Source: Streptomyces catenulae (lineage in GTDB: Bacteria > Actinomycetota > Actinomycetes > Streptomycetales > Streptomycetaceae). Taken from it: DNA of 64,000 bases. Positions 36,979-46,138 of this stretch are shown piece by piece; positions within the stretch are counted from its first letter, which is position 1; each line of letters opens with the position of its first letter. The stretch covers positions 24,979-88,978 of the forward strand of contig NZ_JODY01000026.1 in NCBI RefSeq assembly GCF_000718015.1, written 5' to 3'. The notes beneath the pieces were generated by a model. The model did not search any database, was not told the origin of the DNA, and saw nothing but the letters and a program-made list of their open reading frames with translations. The translations under genes and the position numbers were made by a program.

Positions 36979-38168
36979 GCACGCCCGAGCCCGCGCCGCC
37001 CGGGCCCGCGCCGCACACGGAGTCCGGGGCTGCGGGGGAGGCCGGGGCGGCCCCCGCGGCCTCCGGCGCCCCCGGCCCCCGCTTCGCGGTCGTCGGGAAT
37101 CCGGAGAACCGCCGGGTCACGCTCTTCGCCGCGGCGGTGCGGGCGGCCGGGCTGCCCGCACCGCGTGTGGTGCCCTGGCGCACCGTCCTGCGGGACGGCG
37201 GCGCCCGCTTCGCCGCGCACGAGACCGTACGGATCGACTCCCCCGGGGAGAACGCCGAGGTCGACGCCGCGCTGCGGGGCCCCGGCGATCCGGCCCGCGT
37301 CGTCGGCACCGCCCGCTGGTACGCCGGGCTGCTCACCGCCGTCCGCACCCTCTCCGGTGGCCGCCGCCTCGACGACCCCGAGGAGCTGGCGGTCCTCTTC
37401 GACAAACGCCGCTGCCACGGTGTGCTGGACGGCGCGGGCGTACGGGTCCCGCCGTCGCCGACCTCCGGCGTCACCGACCGGGCGCGGAGCTGGCCGGAGG
37501 TGCGCGCACTGCTGCGGGAGCACGGGCTGCCGCGGGTCTTCGTCAAGCCCGCGCACGGCTCGTCGGCCTCCGGTGTGCTCGCCCTGGAGACCGCCGGGCC
37601 CGGCCGCGTCCGCGCCACCACCTCCGTCGCCCGGGCCGCGGACGGCACCCTCGTCAACTCCCTCCGGGTGCGCACCTACACCGACGAACGCGAGATCGCC
37701 GCGCTCGTCGACACCCTCGCGCCGGACGGGCTGCACCTCGAACGCTGGCTGCCCAAGGCGTCCCTGGGCGGGCGCGTCGCCGATCTGCGGGTCGTGGTGA
37801 CCGGCGGCCGGGCCACCCACGCGGTGGTGCGCACCGGCCGGGTGCCGATGACCAACCTCCACCTCGGCGGCGCCCGGGGCGCGTTGGCCGAGGTGACGGA
37901 GGCGGCCGGACCGCGCCGCTGGGCCGAGGCGCTGGAGCTGTGCGAGCGCGCCGCCGCCTGCTTCCCCCGCACCCACTGCGTCGGCGTCGACCTGCTGCCC
38001 GCCGCCGGCTGGCGCCGCTTCGCCGTCGGCGAGGTCAACGCCTTCGGCGACCTCCTCCCGCGCCTGACCGGCCTGCCCGGCAGCGGCGCCGAGGGCCTGG
38101 ACACCTACGCGGCACAGATCGCCGCCCTGGCGAAGAGAACGGACGGGATACCCCATGCGGCTGCCTGA
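36975..38168 (+). CDS. STM4014-family ATP-grasp-like protein
   Basis: 397-residue protein. After a Pro/Ala-rich N-terminal tail (about 35 residues) comes FAVVGNPENRRVTLF, then a part resembling ATP-grasp ligases: VFVKPAHGSSASGV, LERWLPKASLGGRVADLRVVV and VGEVNAFGDLLP. Such enzymes form amide or ester bonds using ATP. GTG 36975 overlaps the previous stop. Assignment to STM4014 rests on gene order and these motifs. Substrate unknown. Confidence 0.78.
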   Translation: MSTPEPAPPGPAPHTESGAAGEAGAAPAASGAPGPRFAVVGNPENRRVTLFAAAVRAAGLPAPRVVPWRTVLRDGGARFAAHETVRIDSPGENAEVDAALRGPGDPARVVGTARWYAGLLTAVRTLSGGRRLDDPEELAVLFDKRRCHGVLDGAGVRVPPSPTSGVTDRARSWPEVRALLREHGLPRVFVKPAHGSSASGVLALETAGPGRVRATTSVARAADGTLVNSLRVRTYTDEREIAALVDTLAPDGLHLERWLPKASLGGRVADLRVVVTGGRATHAVVRTGRVPMTNLHLGGARGALAEVTEAAGPRRWAEALELCERAAACFPRTHCVGVDLLPAAGWRRFAVGEVNAFGDLLPRLTGLPGSGAEGLDTYAAQIAALAKRTDGIPHAAA

Positions 38169-39072
38169 GCCCGCCGAAGACACCGAGCGGACGGGGGAGC
38201 CCGGCCCGCTCGGTGCGCCGACGCCGCCCGCCGGGGCCGCGCCTCCCGCGCCCGACCCCGACATGAACGCCGTCGTGGGCCGGGACGACCTGCTGTTCGT
38301 CACGCTCGACACCCTGCGGTACGACGTCGCCGCCGAACTGGCCGCCGCGGGCCGTATCCCGCACCTCGCGCGCCACCTGCCGGGCGGCCGCTGGGAGCGG
38401 CGGCACGCCCCGGGGAGCTTCACCTACGCCTCTCACCAGGCGATGTTCGCCGGTTTCCTGCCGACCCCGGCGGCGCCCGGCCCGCACCCCCGGCTCTTCG
38501 CCGCGCGCTTCGCGGGCAGCGAGACCACCGCCGGGCGCACCTGGGTGTTCGACACCCCCGACCTGGTCGGCGGGTTGGCCGCCGCCGGGTACCGCACGGT
38601 CTGCATCGGCGGCGTCGGCTTCTTCAACAAGCAGGCGGCGCTGGGCTCCGTGCTGCCGTCGCTGTTCCAGGAGAGCCACTGGGAGCCGGAGTTCTCGGTG
38701 GCCGCACCGGACTCCTTCGCGGCGCAGGTCACCCGCGCCGAGGAGGTCGTCGCCGCCCTGGACCCGGCGCGGCGCCTCTTCCTCTTCGTCAACGTCTCCG
38801 CGCTCCACCAGCCCAACTGGTGCCATCTGCCCGGCGCCACCCGCGAGGCGGGCGACACCCGCGCCAGCCACGCCGCGGCGCTGGAGTACGTCGACCGCCA
38901 CATCGGCCGCCTCTTCGCCGCGATGAGCAGCCGCCGCCGCTGCTTCGCCGTCGTCTGCTCCGACCACGGCACCACCTACGGCGACGACGGCTACACCGGC
39001 CACCGCCTCGGCCACGAGGCCGTCTGGACCGTCCCGTACGCCCACTTCTTCCTCGACGAGGCCGCACGATGA
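38155..39072 (+). CDS. STM4013/SEN3800-family hydrolase (alkaline phosphatase superfamily)
   Basis: 305-residue sulfatase or phosphatase-like protein. Metal-binding segments are visible: LLFVTLDTLRYDV near the N terminus and VVCSDHGTTYG with GHRLGHE near the C terminus. No signal peptide, so it acts in the cytoplasm. ATG 38155 overlaps the STM4014 gene by 14 bp. Position between the ATP-grasp and radical SAM genes is conserved in the family. The bond it cleaves or the group it transfers is unknown. Confidence 0.8.
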   Translation: MRLPEPAEDTERTGEPGPLGAPTPPAGAAPPAPDPDMNAVVGRDDLLFVTLDTLRYDVAAELAAAGRIPHLARHLPGGRWERRHAPGSFTYASHQAMFAGFLPTPAAPGPHPRLFAARFAGSETTAGRTWVFDTPDLVGGLAAAGYRTVCIGGVGFFNKQAALGSVLPSLFQESHWEPEFSVAAPDSFAAQVTRAEEVVAALDPARRLFLFVNVSALHQPNWCHLPGATREAGDTRASHAAALEYVDRHIGRLFAAMSSRRRCFAVVCSDHGTTYGDDGYTGHRLGHEAVWTVPYAHFFLDEAAR

Positions 39073-40526
39073 CCGCCGCACCCCCGCCCACCGCCCCGCG
39101 GACGACCGCCCCGGCCCCGGCCCCGGGCGCGCCGGAGACTGCCGCCGCCCCGGCCCCGCCGGAGACCGCCGCCCCGGCCACGCCCACGCCGGACGTCACC
39201 GCCCCCCGCCCGTACACCGGTTACGTCTACGCCTACCCGCACAAGACGGCGTACCGGCCGCTGGTGCCCCGGCCCGCGCTGCGGGAGCTGTGGGCGGGCG
39301 AGCCCAAGGACGCCCTCTCGCTCTACCTGCACGTCCCGTTCTGCGAGGTGCGCTGCGGCTTCTGCAACCTCTTCACCCGCATCGGCGCCCCGGGCGACCT
39401 CGCCACCCGCTATCTCGACGCGCTCGACCGCCAGGCCACGGCCGTCCGGGAGGCGCTCGGCGACGACGGGCCGGTGCGGTTCGCCGCGGCGGCGTTCGGC
39501 GGCGGCACCCCCACCTATCTCGACGCCGACGAACTGGTCCGGCTCTGCGACATCGCCGAGCGGCGGATGGGCGCCGACCTGCGCGCCGTCCCCCTCTCCG
39601 TCGAGACCTCCCCGGGCACCGCCACCGCCGACCGGCTGGCCGTCCTCGCCGAGCGCGGCGCCACCCGCGTCAGCATCGGCGTACAGAGCTTCGTCGACGC
39701 CGAGGCCCGCTCCGCCGTCCGCCCGCAGCGCCGCGCCGACGTCGAAGCCGCCCTCGGCCGCATCCGCGACGCCCGGATACCGGTCCTCAACATCGACCTC
39801 ATCTACGGCATCGACGGCCAGACCCCGGCCACCTGGCGCACCTCCCTGGACGCCGCCCTCGCCTGGCGGCCCGAGGAGCTGTACCTCTACCCGCTCTACG
39901 TCCGCCCGCTCACCGCCCTCGGCGCCCCGGGCCGGACCCCGGACACCACCGGCGACGCCGCCTGGGACGCCCAGCGCCTCGCCCGCTACCGCCAGGGCCG
40001 CGACCATCTGCTGGCGCACGGCTACGAGCAGGTGTCGATGCGGATGTTCCGCCGCCCCGGCGCCCCCGCGCAGGGCCCCGACGACCACGCCTGCCAGACC
40101 GACGGCATGATCGGCCTGGGCTGCGGCGCCCGCTCGTACACCTCCCGGCTGCACTACTCCTTCGACTACGCCGTCGGTATGCGCGAGGTCCGCGGCATCA
40201 TCGACGCGTACACCGCCACCGAGGACTTCACCCGCGCCGAGGTCGGCCGGTACGTCGTGGGCGACGAGGCCCGCCGCCGGCACCTCCTCCAGTCGGTGCT
40301 CCAGGCCGCCGGTATGCCGCTCGACGACTACCGCGCCCGCTTCGGCAGCCACCCGGCCGACGACTTCCCCGCCGAGCTGGCCGCGTTCACCGCCCGCGGC
40401 TGGCTGACGGAGCGCGGCGGTCTGCTGCGGCTGACGCCCGAGGGGCTGGCCCACTCCGATGCGCTGGGCCCGGAGCTGTTCTCGCCCGCGGTACGCGCCG
40501 CGATGGCCGCCTACGAGCGGAAGTGA
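39069..40526 (+). CDS. STM4012-family radical SAM protein
   Basis: 485-residue radical SAM enzyme related to the HemN/HemW group. The 4Fe-4S motif is CEVRCGFC (CxxxCxxC) in HVPFCEVRCGFCNLF. Further family blocks are FGGGTPTYL and RVSIGVQSFVDAE. The first 50 residues are Ala/Pro/Thr-rich and look disordered. ATG 39069 overlaps the previous stop (ATGA). It is one of two radical SAM enzymes in the operon. Coproporphyrinogen oxidase is unlikely because of the operon partners. Confidence 0.85.
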   Translation: MTAAPPPTAPRTTAPAPAPGAPETAAAPAPPETAAPATPTPDVTAPRPYTGYVYAYPHKTAYRPLVPRPALRELWAGEPKDALSLYLHVPFCEVRCGFCNLFTRIGAPGDLATRYLDALDRQATAVREALGDDGPVRFAAAAFGGGTPTYLDADELVRLCDIAERRMGADLRAVPLSVETSPGTATADRLAVLAERGATRVSIGVQSFVDAEARSAVRPQRRADVEAALGRIRDARIPVLNIDLIYGIDGQTPATWRTSLDAALAWRPEELYLYPLYVRPLTALGAPGRTPDTTGDAAWDAQRLARYRQGRDHLLAHGYEQVSMRMFRRPGAPAQGPDDHACQTDGMIGLGCGARSYTSRLHYSFDYAVGMREVRGIIDAYTATEDFTRAEVGRYVVGDEARRRHLLQSVLQAAGMPLDDYRARFGSHPADDFPAELAAFTARGWLTERGGLLRLTPEGLAHSDALGPELFSPAVRAAMAAYERK

Positions 40527-40536
40527 GCCGCCCCCG

Positions 40537-41400
40537 ATGGACCTGACCCTCCTCTACCGCGGCCCGCTCGCCTCCTGCGACTACGCCTGTCCGTACTGCC
40601 CGTTCGCCAAGCGGCGCGACAGCCGGGAGCAGCTGCGCGCCGACCGCGCCGCGCTGGAGCGCTTCACCGGCTGGGCGGCGGCGCAGCGGCCGACCGGCGA
40701 CCGGCTGTCGGTCCTCTTCACGCCGTGGGGCGAGGGCCTGGTCCGCTCCTGGTACCGGCGGGCGCTGACCGAGCTGTCCCGGCTGCCGCACGTCCGCCGC
40801 GTCGCCATCCAGACCAACCTCAGCTGCCGCACCGACTGGCTGGCCGCCGCCGACCTCGACACCCTCGCCCTGTGGTGCACCTTCCACCCGGGCCAGACCC
40901 CGTACGACCGCTTCCTCGGCAAGACCCGGGAACTGGCCGCGCTCGGCGTCCGGTTCAGCGTCGGCGTGGTCGGCCTGCCCGAGCACCACGCGCTCGCCGC
41001 CCGCCTCCGCCGCGAGCTGCCCGCGGAGGTCTACCTCTGGATCAACGCCGCCGAGGGCCAGACCTACACCGACGCGGAGGCCGCCGCCTGGACCGCGCTC
41101 GACCCCCTCTTCCCGTACAGCCGCCATCCGCACCGCAGCGCCGGGCTGCCCTGCCGCACCGGTGAGTCGGTCCTCTCCGTGGACGGCGACGGCACCGTCC
41201 GCCGCTGCCACTTCGTCCCCACCGAGCTGGGCAACCTCTACGACGGCACCTTCCGCCCCGCCCTCCGCCCCCGTCCCTGCCCGCTGACCAGCTGCGACTG
41301 CCATATCGGCTATGTCCACCTGGAGACACTGCCGCTGTACGACGTCTTCGCCGGGGGCGTGCTGGAGCGGATTCCGGCGGGGTACGGCACCGCGGGCTGA
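40537..41400 (+). CDS. STM4011-family radical SAM protein
   Basis: 287-residue radical SAM enzyme. The cluster motif CDYACPYC is close to the N terminus (residues 14-21). More cysteines at the C terminus (CRTGES, RRCHFV, CPLTSCDCHIG) could bind auxiliary iron-sulfur clusters, as in SPASM-type enzymes that modify peptides. ATG 40537, 10 nt after STM4012. Last gene of the operon. Substrate unknown. Confidence 0.85.
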   Translation: MDLTLLYRGPLASCDYACPYCPFAKRRDSREQLRADRAALERFTGWAAAQRPTGDRLSVLFTPWGEGLVRSWYRRALTELSRLPHVRRVAIQTNLSCRTDWLAAADLDTLALWCTFHPGQTPYDRFLGKTRELAALGVRFSVGVVGLPEHHALAARLRRELPAEVYLWINAAEGQTYTDAEAAAWTALDPLFPYSRHPHRSAGLPCRTGESVLSVDGDGTVRRCHFVPTELGNLYDGTFRPALRPRPCPLTSCDCHIGYVHLETLPLYDVFAGGVLERIPAGYGTAG

Positions 41401-41414
41401 GCGGCGGGCGCCGG

Positions 41415-42635
41415 TCAGCCGTCCACGCCCCGCAGCAGCCGGGCATGGCGGCTGCGGGCCACATCGAGGAGGACGGCCCGCAGCTCCTCGCCGGTCCGCC
41501 CCCGCGTCTTGACGGCGTGGCAGTTGGGGCAGAGCGCCACCATGTGGTCCGGAAGGTCGGGCCCGCCCCCGGCGAGGTCGAGGACGTGATCGACCTCGAG
41601 TATCGGCTCACCGGCGACCGTGACGTCGTCGGGCGCCCCCGTGCACCGCGGGTTCTCGCACCGCCGCCCGCTGCGCAGCAGCACCGCCCGCCGCGCCTCC
41701 GCCGACCGCACCGGCGCGGCGGAACGGGGCGTCCGCCGCCCGCGGTTCACCGGCTGCTGCGCCTCGGCCATCCGGGAGAGCCGGTCGTACTCGGCGGCCA
41801 GCAGGGCGCCGCGCAGGTCGGTGCCGTGCGGGTCGGAACCGTGCGGTGTCGCCAACTCGCCCTGTTCGCAAGGCAGTTCCCCCAACCCCACCGCCTCCAG
41901 CAGCGCCCCCGGCTCCAGATCCACGAAGTACGTGCCGAGCAGGGTCTCGACGACGGCGCTCCGGGCCCCGGCCGATCCGCCGAGGAGGGCGTACACCTCG
42001 GCGTCGAGCCCGCCGTCGGGCCGCTGCCGCCGGAACCAGCCGCGCAGCGCGGCGTCACCGTGTGCGCGGGGCACCGGCTCCGTGTGGCCGGTCAGCTCCC
42101 ACAGCCCGGCGCGGTGGAGGGCGGCGACCGGGCCGTCGGGGCGCGGGCGTTCGCGGCGCAGACCGTGGCGGAGCAGCAGAGCGCCGAGGGCCTGCTCCGT
42201 CTCGGCCCAGGGCAGGATCCGCGGCTCGCCGCGGGCGGCCCGTCCGACGGCCCACAGCAGCACGATCGGCTGGTGGAGCGCCGGGCGCCCGGCGGCGCGG
42301 CTGACCCGTAACGCGCCCAGCCGGTCGAGGAGTTGGCCCAGCGCGGCATCGGTCGCGGCGTCGTCGACCACCTTGAAGCCGAGGCCGCGCAGCAGCCCGG
42401 CGGCATGGGAGGCGCCACCGGAGAAGTCCCGCGGCCGCAGCGGGTCCCGCCCGTCGAGATGGCCGTGGGCGGCTCCGGCTATCGCCTTGGAGTCGTACCG
42501 TCGGCCGTCGTGGACGAGGACGTAGCGCAGGGCGCGCCGGAATCCGTATCTGCGCAGGAACGCGTCCTGACCGAGGCGGTCGTACTCCTCGATCGCCCGG
42601 AGCACCGCCGTGGGGGTGAGGTCTGCCAACGCCAT
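41415..42635 (-). CDS. HNH endonuclease with DNA sulfur-binding-like domain (ScoMcrA-like)
   Basis: 406-residue probable type IV restriction enzyme. N-terminal block (1-70) resembles the head domain of ScoMcrA. The middle (about 120-190: LHQPIVLLWAVGRAARGE then WELTGH) resembles the domain that binds phosphorothioate DNA, but its usual YPFWRL-like motif is replaced by PVAALHR. The C-terminal HNH nuclease shows CENPRC, LEVDHVLDLAGGG and ALCPNCHAVKTRG. ATG 42635. A TTA codon occurs at residue 109 (42311-42309). Target specificity is inferred from family resemblance. Confidence 0.75.
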   Translation of the reverse strand: MALADLTPTAVLRAIEEYDRLGQDAFLRRYGFRRALRYVLVHDGRRYDSKAIAGAAHGHLDGRDPLRPRDFSGGASHAAGLLRGLGFKVVDDAATDAALGQLLDRLGALRVSRAAGRPALHQPIVLLWAVGRAARGEPRILPWAETEQALGALLLRHGLRRERPRPDGPVAALHRAGLWELTGHTEPVPRAHGDAALRGWFRRQRPDGGLDAEVYALLGGSAGARSAVVETLLGTYFVDLEPGALLEAVGLGELPCEQGELATPHGSDPHGTDLRGALLAAEYDRLSRMAEAQQPVNRGRRTPRSAAPVRSAEARRAVLLRSGRRCENPRCTGAPDDVTVAGEPILEVDHVLDLAGGGPDLPDHMVALCPNCHAVKTRGRTGEELRAVLLDVARSRHARLLRGVDG

Positions 42636-42700
42636 GCCGGAACAGTAGGCGAGGGCACTGACAATCCCCGCTGACCAGCGGCGCAGCGCTCGGCCGGGGT

Positions 42701-43780
42701 TCAGCGGCCGAGCGTCACCACCGCCGGGTGGCTGCCGAACAGGCTCACCGGACGGCTGTCGTGCACCCGCAGCCCGGCCCCGCGGGCGAGGGCGAGATGG
42801 GTCTCCGGCTCGTGCAGGAGCAGCACGGCGCGGCCCGTGCCCGGCCTCAGGACCCGGCGGATCTCCTCGTAGTACGCGGCGGGCCGGGTGGCGAGGGTGC
42901 CGCCCGGGGCGACCTGGAGGCCCCACGGCGGGTTGCTCAGGACGCGGTCGGCCTGCCCGTCGGCGACCGGCAGCCGCCCGGCGTCGGCGACCGCCCAGTC
43001 CGCGTGGGCCCCGCCGGTCGGCCGGGCGGCGGAGGCGTTGGCCACCGCGGCGGCGAGCGTCGCCGGGGTGTGGTCGGTGCCGAGGGTGCGCAGCCCGTCG
43101 ACGGTCAGCCGGGACTCGATGAGCAGGGTGCCGGTGCCGCAGGACGGGTCGAGGACCCGGTCACCGGGGGAGAGGTCGGCGAGGAGCGCCATCGCGGCGG
43201 CGAGCGGCGGGTGCAGGGTGCCGGGCACCGACTCCTGCTTGTAGACGCGGCGGTGCAGCGGGCGCTCGGTGAGCCGCACCGCGACCATCGCCTCGGTGCC
43301 CTCGACGGTCACCCGGATCGGGAACGGCCGCCCGTCGTCGGGGACCGCGCCGTCGCGCCGCGAGTGGTGCGGCAGCCCCAGCACGGCCTCGGCCTGCTCC
43401 CCTACGGTGTCCTCGATGTCGTAGCGGTTGTAGTTGCGCTTGCCGACGTACGAGGCGACGACGTCGATACGGGTCGCGGCGTCGGGCCCGCCGCACCGGC
43501 CGCGCAGCCGCAGCAGCCGGCGCCAGGGCGCGGTGCGCGAGGGCTGGGTGAAGCGGGCGAGGTCGGCCTTGGTGTGGCCGACGCCGCGGATCACCGTGGC
43601 CACCAGGAAGACGTCGTCGGCGGTGCGCAGGTCCAGCAGCCGGGCGTCCGGCTCCTCGGCGGTGAACCACACCTCGCGGTGGCGCAGGCGCTCCACGGTG
43701 CCCAGCCCGCGGGCGGTGATCTCCTGTGCGCAGACCTCTTCGACGCCCCGCAGGGTCCGTGCCAGCAGCCGCACGCCCAC
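42701..43780 (-). CDS. THUMP/Trm14-like RNA methyltransferase
   Basis: 359-residue SAM-dependent methyltransferase with a short N-terminal region that may be a THUMP-like RNA-binding fold (RTLRGVEEVCAQEI). The catalytic part has DPSCGTGTLLIE (motif I) and SNPPWG, the N-methyltransferase motif IV for guanine or adenine amino groups. GTG 43780 is chosen because GGAGG lies 5 nt upstream. Divergent from an AviRa-like methyltransferase gene. Likely modifies tRNA or rRNA. Confidence 0.75.
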   Translation of the reverse strand: MGVRLLARTLRGVEEVCAQEITARGLGTVERLRHREVWFTAEEPDARLLDLRTADDVFLVATVIRGVGHTKADLARFTQPSRTAPWRRLLRLRGRCGGPDAATRIDVVASYVGKRNYNRYDIEDTVGEQAEAVLGLPHHSRRDGAVPDDGRPFPIRVTVEGTEAMVAVRLTERPLHRRVYKQESVPGTLHPPLAAAMALLADLSPGDRVLDPSCGTGTLLIESRLTVDGLRTLGTDHTPATLAAAVANASAARPTGGAHADWAVADAGRLPVADGQADRVLSNPPWGLQVAPGGTLATRPAAYYEEIRRVLRPGTGRAVLLLHEPETHLALARGAGLRVHDSRPVSLFGSHPAVVTLGR

Positions 43781-43975
43781 GCGCGAATCCTCCGCCCTCT
43801 GTGTCCTGTCCTGCCCCGAAACTCCCCGGGAGTCTACGGCAGCGCCGCGCCCGCCCCGGGCCGCCGCCGTACCGCCCCGGGCCCGGTGACCGGGGCGGAT
43901 ATCGTGACGGACGCGAGAGAACGGGACGGACGCGGTGCGCGGGCACGGTGGGCCGGTGAGTGGAGGAGACGACCG

Positions 43976-44728
43976 GTGGCTTACCGCTACGCGACGGAGC
44001 GCGTCGACCACTCCGACCTCGCCAGCGGCTTCGTACTGCGCTCCGCGCCCGGCTTCACGGCGTTCCCGGTGCGGCTGGCCTCGGAGACGTTCCAGCGCGC
44101 GCTGGCGCTGCGCGGCGGCGACGGACCGGCCGTCCTGTGGGACCCGTGCTGCGGCAAGGGGTACCTCTCGACGGTGCTGGGCCTGGTGCACCGCGACCGG
44201 ATCGCGGCCGTGGTGGCGTCCGACATCGACGACGCCTCCCTGGAGATCGCCCGCGCCAACCTCGCCCTGCTGACCGCCGAGGGTCTCGCCGCCCGCGCCG
44301 CCGAACAGCGCGCGAAGGCCGCCCGCTTCGACAAGCCCGGCTACGCCGACGCCGCGACCGCCGCCGACCGCCTCGCGGCCCGTCTCGCCGCGGACGGCGG
44401 CGACCTCCCGCACACCGTGGCCCACGCCGACGCCTTCGACCCGTCCGCCCTGGAGCGGGCCACCGCCGGGTTCGCCCCCGATGTCGTCGTCACCGACGTC
44501 CCCTACGGGGAACGCGTCCAGTGGCAGGGCGCGAGCGGCACCGGACTGCCCGGCATGCTGACGAGCCTGGCCCGGGTGCTGCCGGAGCACGGCGTCATCG
44601 CGATCGGCGTCCGGGGCCGCAAGTTCCCGCCGGTGCCCGGTGTCGCGTCCCGGAAGTTCCGGGTGGGGACGCGGTCGATGGGGCTGTTCCGGGTGGCGGA
44701 CGTCCGGGCGGCGGGGACGGCGGATTGA
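43976..44728 (+). CDS. AviRa-like 23S rRNA guanine methyltransferase
   Basis: 250-residue protein that strongly recalls AviRa, the avilamycin-resistance enzyme that methylates a guanine in 23S rRNA. Shared blocks include DLASGFVLRSAPGFTAFPVRL, WDPCCGKGYL (SAM site) and VVTDVPYGERVQW (motif IV). GTG 43976 with GGAGGAG upstream. No oligosaccharide antibiotic genes are near, so it may be a chromosomal homologue with a housekeeping or silent resistance role. Confidence 0.85.
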   Translation: MAYRYATERVDHSDLASGFVLRSAPGFTAFPVRLASETFQRALALRGGDGPAVLWDPCCGKGYLSTVLGLVHRDRIAAVVASDIDDASLEIARANLALLTAEGLAARAAEQRAKAARFDKPGYADAATAADRLAARLAADGGDLPHTVAHADAFDPSALERATAGFAPDVVVTDVPYGERVQWQGASGTGLPGMLTSLARVLPEHGVIAIGVRGRKFPPVPGVASRKFRVGTRSMGLFRVADVRAAGTAD

Positions 44729-44755
44729 TCCGGCAGGGTTCCTGAGCGTTCGGCG

Positions 44756-45802
44756 TCACGCCAGTGTCTGGGTGAGGGCGCTGTGTCCCGCGGTGTGGAC
44801 GACGTGCGCGCGGGCGCCGTTGACGAGCGGGAGGAACGGCGGGACGTGGCCGCACTCGACATCGGCGAGGAGCGGGACGCCGAGCGGGGCGAGCGCGTCC
44901 AGAACCGCCTCGTGCTGGCTGAGGGAGGGCGCGTCGGGCGCCGTGGTGCGGCCGATGAGCACCGCGCTGGCCTGGTCGAAGAAGCCCGCGAGCCGCATCC
45001 CGTGCAGATTCCGGCAGATGGTGAAGGCGTCGTCGTCGGACGCCTCGACGTAGATCAGCAGCCCGTCCGGGGCGGTGTGCCGGGCGAACGCGGCGGTGTC
45101 CAGGTAGGGCGTGCCGGTGAGGTTGCAGAGCGTCTCGATACAGCCGCCGAGCAGCCGCCCGGAGGCCGTGACGTCCCCGGTGCCGTCCAGCCGGGTCCAC
45201 CGCCCGGGGGCGTCCAGGGTGCAGACGCGCACACCGGGGTCGGCGGCGTAGTCGTCCCACCCGGTGGAGCGGTGGCGCCCCGGGGGCACCTGCGTGAACC
45301 GGTGCCCCCGGGGTGCCGCGACGACATCGAGCCAGGACAGCAGCCCGTCGGGGACCGCGTACGGGGTGTCCATCAGGTTGTTGCCGTGCAGGGTGGCGAC
45401 GCCGGTGAGCAGGGTCAGGGGGGTGAGCAGCGTCGACAGGTCGGAGAAGCCGACGAGCCAGGTCGGTGCGGCCGTCCGCAGCCGCGCCCAGTCCAGCCGC
45501 GGCAGCAGATCGATCGCCGTCTCCCCGCCCCACGGCGGCACCACCGCCCGGATCCCCGGGTCGCACACCATCGCCGTCAGCTCCGCGGCGCGCTCCGCCG
45601 CCGGGGCGCTGACATGCCCGGCGCCGTCCATACAGGCGCCCACCACGACCTCGTAACCACGGGCCCGTACGGCGTCGAGCGCCACATCGAGCCGGGCGCG
45701 CAGCCGGTCCGGTACGCCGCTCGACGGGGCGGTGACGCCGATGCGGTCACCGGGACGCAGCGGAGCCGGGAAGCGGAGCGGGGGCGGGGGCGGCGTCGGC
45801 AT
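44756..45802 (-). CDS. S66-family LD-carboxypeptidase / MccF-like peptidase
   Basis: 348-residue cytoplasmic serine peptidase. The Ser-Glu-His triad can be placed at GFSDLST (Ser), IYVEASDD (Glu) and VECGHVPP (His). Family members trim murein tetrapeptides or cleave microcin C-like acyl-sulfamoyl adenylates. Start ATG 45802. Convergent with the AviRa-like gene and stops 27 nt from it. Substrate class not resolved. Confidence 0.88.
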   Translation of the reverse strand: MPTPPPPPLRFPAPLRPGDRIGVTAPSSGVPDRLRARLDVALDAVRARGYEVVVGACMDGAGHVSAPAAERAAELTAMVCDPGIRAVVPPWGGETAIDLLPRLDWARLRTAAPTWLVGFSDLSTLLTPLTLLTGVATLHGNNLMDTPYAVPDGLLSWLDVVAAPRGHRFTQVPPGRHRSTGWDDYAADPGVRVCTLDAPGRWTRLDGTGDVTASGRLLGGCIETLCNLTGTPYLDTAAFARHTAPDGLLIYVEASDDDAFTICRNLHGMRLAGFFDQASAVLIGRTTAPDAPSLSQHEAVLDALAPLGVPLLADVECGHVPPFLPLVNGARAHVVHTAGHSALTQTLA

Positions 45803-46138
45803 GGGCCGAATCGTGGCATCCGGGGTGCGGCGCCGTACACGGAATTCCGGGCGGCGCCGGGCGCCCGCTCGGGCCCTCCCGGCGCCCGTCCGGCCGCTCG
45901 CGCCGTCTCCGGACGCGCCCCTACGCCCCCCCCCACGCCGCCCTCATAAGCCCCTGACCTCGGCTCATCACGATCGCTGATCGCTGTCGGTGCGGATTGC
46001 GTCTTGGACGGCCCGGGGCCCGCTGCTGGACTGGCACGGACGGCGGAAGCGCCGGACGGGCCGCTCCTGTCGGGCCCGTTCCTGCGCGCCTTCCCGCCTC
46101 CCCGTAATCCGTCCGAACTCGTCCGAGCAGGAGACCTC
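45803..46138. other. Intergenic region before the tautomerase gene
   Basis: 336 bp without a supported gene. It has a run of ten Cs near 45928 and Pro-rich reading frames typical of GC-rich spacer. No clear promoter is seen. The tautomerase ribosome binding site GCAGGAG lies at its right end. Confidence 0.5.

Noticed and set aside
42655..42680. Another GTCAG direct repeat (minus strand) before the HNH gene
   Set aside because: Two CTGAC copies occur, but 13 bp apart rather than 11, outside the cluster.
45920..45945. Poly-C run as a phase-variable element
   Set aside because: It lies in a spacer with no promoter or gene start nearby, so a switch role has no support.
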